Position numbers and translations under genes: made by a program. 64,000 nt of DNA, from positions 93,062 through 157,061 of the forward strand of contig CAUYUJ010019937.1 in NCBI GenBank assembly GCA_963575745.1. Direction: 5' to 3'. The notes below the pieces were generated by a model. The model saw only the letters and a program-made list of their open reading frames with translations, did not search any database and was not told the DNA's origin. Below, one piece after another: positions 61,822-64,000 of the stretch (position 1 is the first letter of the stretch; every line of letters begins with the position of its first letter). This DNA comes from Prorocentrum cordatum. Taxonomy: Eukaryota; Sar; Dinophyceae; Prorocentrales; Prorocentraceae.

Positions 61822-62182
61822 ATGTTAGGCTATGATATGAAATGATATGTTATGTTATGCTACGGTATGCCATGCCGTGTTATGGTATGGTATGTCATGT
61901 TATGTTGTGCCACGTGATATGGTATGGCAGGTTATGGTCTATAGTATATGTAGTGATATGCTACGGGATTGCATGTTATGTTATGTTTTTGTTATGTTCT
62001 GATATGTCATGCTATGCTATGTTATGTGATTGCATGTTATGATGCGATTGTGATGACGGTGCTGATGGTGATGGTGGTGGTGATGATGATGCTGATGCTG
62101 CTAGTGATGGTGATGCTGATGATGCTGCTGCTGATGATGATGATGCTGCTGCTGATGATGATGATGATGATGATGATGATGC

Positions 62183-62220
<38 letters not shown>

Positions 62221-62242
62221 CTGCTGCTGCTGATGATGATGG
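61822..62242. repeat. TATG-type pentanucleotide-like repeat then GAT microsatellite
   Basis: Degenerate tatgatatg/ttatgttatg to 62040, then (GAT)n with GCT to 62242. Met/Leu-only ORF explained by this. Confidence 0.9.
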
Positions 62243-62255
62243 CGGAACACATTCT

Positions 62256-62595
62256 GAGGATGTCTCGTGCGAGGCGCGGGTTTCAGCACCCCCGAGGGGG
62301 AGCCGCCAGGAGGCATTGCACTCCTCCGTTCGCGCCAGAATGGCGGGGATATCTCGAGCGGCTTGCTTGTTTCAAGACCCATCATCCTCCGCTTTCGGAG
62401 CAGAGTTGGAGGATGTCTCGAGCGAGGCGCGGATTTCAACACCCTCAAAGGGGAGCCGCCAGGGGGTATTGCACTCCTCCGTTCGCGCCAGGATGGCGGG
62501 GATGTCTCGAGCGGCTTGCTTGTTTCGAGACCCGCCGTCCTCTGTTTCTAGAGCAGATTTGGAGGATGTCTCGAGCGAGGCGCTCATGTGCGCAC
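62256..62595. repeat. 153-bp tandem repeat, 2.2 copies, core gaggatgtctcgagcgaggc
   Basis: gaggatgtctcg starts at 62256, 62409 and 62562, exactly 153 bp apart. A half-unit relative ggggatNtctcgagcggctt lies between. 153 is a multiple of 3, so peptides such as LEDVSSEARISTP repeat in frame. The core is close to gagaatgtctcgagcgagac in units A-C. Confidence 0.9.
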
Positions 62596-62679
62596 CCAAG
62601 TGGGGCCAGAACGTGCGGACGTCTCAATCGGTTTGCTTGTTTTGGTGGTCAGACTCGTGGGCACGGATCGTTCCTGGAT

Positions 62680-62945
62680 GCTACAGGAGGCCCCAGCAGG
62701 AGCCAGGAGGCAACAGGAGGTCCCAGGAGGCTTCAGGAGGCCATAGGAAGATTCAAGAGGCCACAGGATGCCCCAAGAGGCTCCAGGAGGGCCCAGGAAG
62801 CTCCAGAAGGCATCAGGAGGCTCCAGGATGCTCCAGGGGGCCACAGGAAGCCACAGGCGGCCTCAGGAAGCGCCAGGAGGCACCAAGGCACCATAATCAC
62901 AGGGGCAGGAGGCCTCAGAAGGCCACAGGAGTGGCTCCAATCCCA
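62680..62945. repeat. 10-bp minisatellite, consensus aggaggctcc
   Basis: About 24 units of 10 bp (aggaggctcc, aggaggccac, agaggctcca and variants). A third 10-bp array, unrelated in sequence to those at 4.1 and 5.1 kb. 62.95-63.23 kb has no gene seen. Confidence 0.85.
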
Positions 62946-63261
62946 TGTGTTGTACGCGTGCTCCTGTAGATCGCGCCTCCCCTGAAGCACGAACTCTTGG
63001 TGTTCTACATCCGTTTCTAGTCCAGTCCCCATCTTGCGTATACATTCCTAAGTGTTGTATGCACGTTCCCTATAAATGTGGCCTCCCCGAGGCAAGCCCG
63101 TGAATATTCGACAGTGTTTGCGCCTAGACGCTCACGGCGGACGGGCTCGTGCTGCCATATACGCAATAGTTTGCCCACCGACCTTGTAGCATTATCCGTG
63201 TGATACGTAGTCGTCGTAGTAGTTCGTAATATGTCTGTACGTTACGTCACTGAGAGAAGTA

Positions 63262-63495
63262 GTCGTAATTTCTGTCGTAGAAGCAGTGGTAGTGGTGGTA
63301 GTAGTAGAAGTAGCCGTCGTAGTCTGTGTAGCAGTATGAGCAGTAGTCGTCGTAGGAATCGTAGTAGTCATCGCTCTAATAATAGTAGTTATAGTAGTAG
63401 CCGTAGTAGTAGTAGTTGATGTAGTGGTAGTGGTAGTGGTAGTGGTAGTGGTAGTGGTAGTGGTAGTGGTAGTGGTAGTGGTAGTGGTAGTGGTA

Positions 63496-63533
<38 letters not shown>

Positions 63534-63534
63534 C

Positions 63535-63627
<93 letters not shown>

Positions 63628-63961
63628 AGTAGTAGTAGTGGTTGTGGTCCACTGGTAGTGGTAGTGGTAGTGTTGGTGGTGTGGTGTGGTTGTGGTAGTG
63701 GTTGTAGTAGTAGTAGTAGGTAGTAGTAGTAGTAGTGTAGTAGTAGTAGTAGTAGTAGTAGTTAGTAGTCGTAGTCGTAGTCGTAGTCGTAGTCGTAGTC
63801 GTAGTCGTAGTCGTAGTCGTAGTCGTAGTCGTAGTCGTAGTCGTAGTCGTAGTCGTAGTCGTAGTCGTAGTCGTAGTCGTAGTCGTAGTCGTAGTCGTAG
63901 TCGTAGTGTAGTCGCAGTAGTAGTAGTCGTAGTCGCAGTCGTAGTCGTCGTAGTCGTAGTC

Positions 63962-64000
<39 letters not shown>
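63262..64000. repeat. GTA / GTAGTG / GTAGTC microsatellite to the window end
   Basis: Interrupted (GTA)n from 63262, (GTAGTG)n 63422-63500, (GTA)n 63500-63640, (GTAGTC)n 63768-63905, and again (GTA)n at the end. Only poly-Val, poly-Ser and poly-Leu ORFs. Confidence 0.95.

Noticed and set aside
1-64000. CRISPR arrays, prokaryotic operons or promoters
   Set aside because: Tandem repeats here lack spacer-repeat structure, and the gene organisation is eukaryotic.

Overview
The window looks like nuclear DNA of a dinoflagellate. Reasons: all supportable coding segments lie on the + strand (unidirectional gene arrangement). It contains a secreted-protein family with a GDPHL..GERFDL / [10 protein letters not shown] signature that I know from dinoflagellate genomes, and a multicopy transposase-like family, a Copia-type polyprotein, an ISXO2-like transposase and a LINE, all of types common in dinoflagellates. 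Exons are short and separated by almost pure GGA or CTC microsatellite. The high GC content by eye would fit a Prorocentrum-like genome better than Symbiodinium, but I cannot prove the genus.

Layout. 0-5 kb: a diverged paralog fragment of the secreted GDPHL family (1.15-1.57 kb), then long GGA, GAT and CAT microsatellites with a 100-N gap and two 10-bp minisatellites. 5.3-8.2 kb: a probable multi-exon gene whose introns are CTC repeats, ending in a KDKSKER-repeat exon. 8.2-17 kb: CT and GT repeats, a degenerate 20-bp repeat present on both strands, a ~76-bp tandem array (10.3-11.8 kb) and a few small exon-like ORFs. 17.4-20.3 kb: a four-exon transposase-like gene with GGA introns. 21.5-28.3 kb: a Copia-type retrotransposon with an uninterrupted 2243-codon frame, a zinc-binding first ORF and an embedded cytosine-methyltransferase-like domain.

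28.5-39.2 kb: a tandem segmental duplication of a ~4.7-kb unit (two full copies and one truncated copy). Each full unit carries a microsatellite, an acidic ORF, a GC-rich short-period repeat, a secreted VWD-like protein gene and a G-run repeat. 39.3-43.2 kb: a single exon with a consensus splice donor, a broken polymerase-like/papain-fold-protease element, and a decayed ISXO2-like DDE transposase. 44-47.3 kb: a decayed LINE (RT, RNase H, Cys-rich tail).

47.3-64 kb: mostly repeats. These are GGA/AAT microsatellites, MITE-like and foldback elements, a 66-bp-arm inverted repeat at 54.4 kb, diverged copies of the start of the 4.7-kb unit at 56.7-58.6 kb, more tandem arrays, and GAT/GTA microsatellites to the end. 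Only a few short exon-like ORFs (RING tail at 48.5 kb, others at 50.1, 56.4 and 59.8 kb) can be proposed there.

There is no operon-like functional pathway. The coherent story is one of mobile elements, tandem duplication and microsatellite expansion around a small number of host genes. Exon borders are my reading of the sequence and are approximate unless stated.
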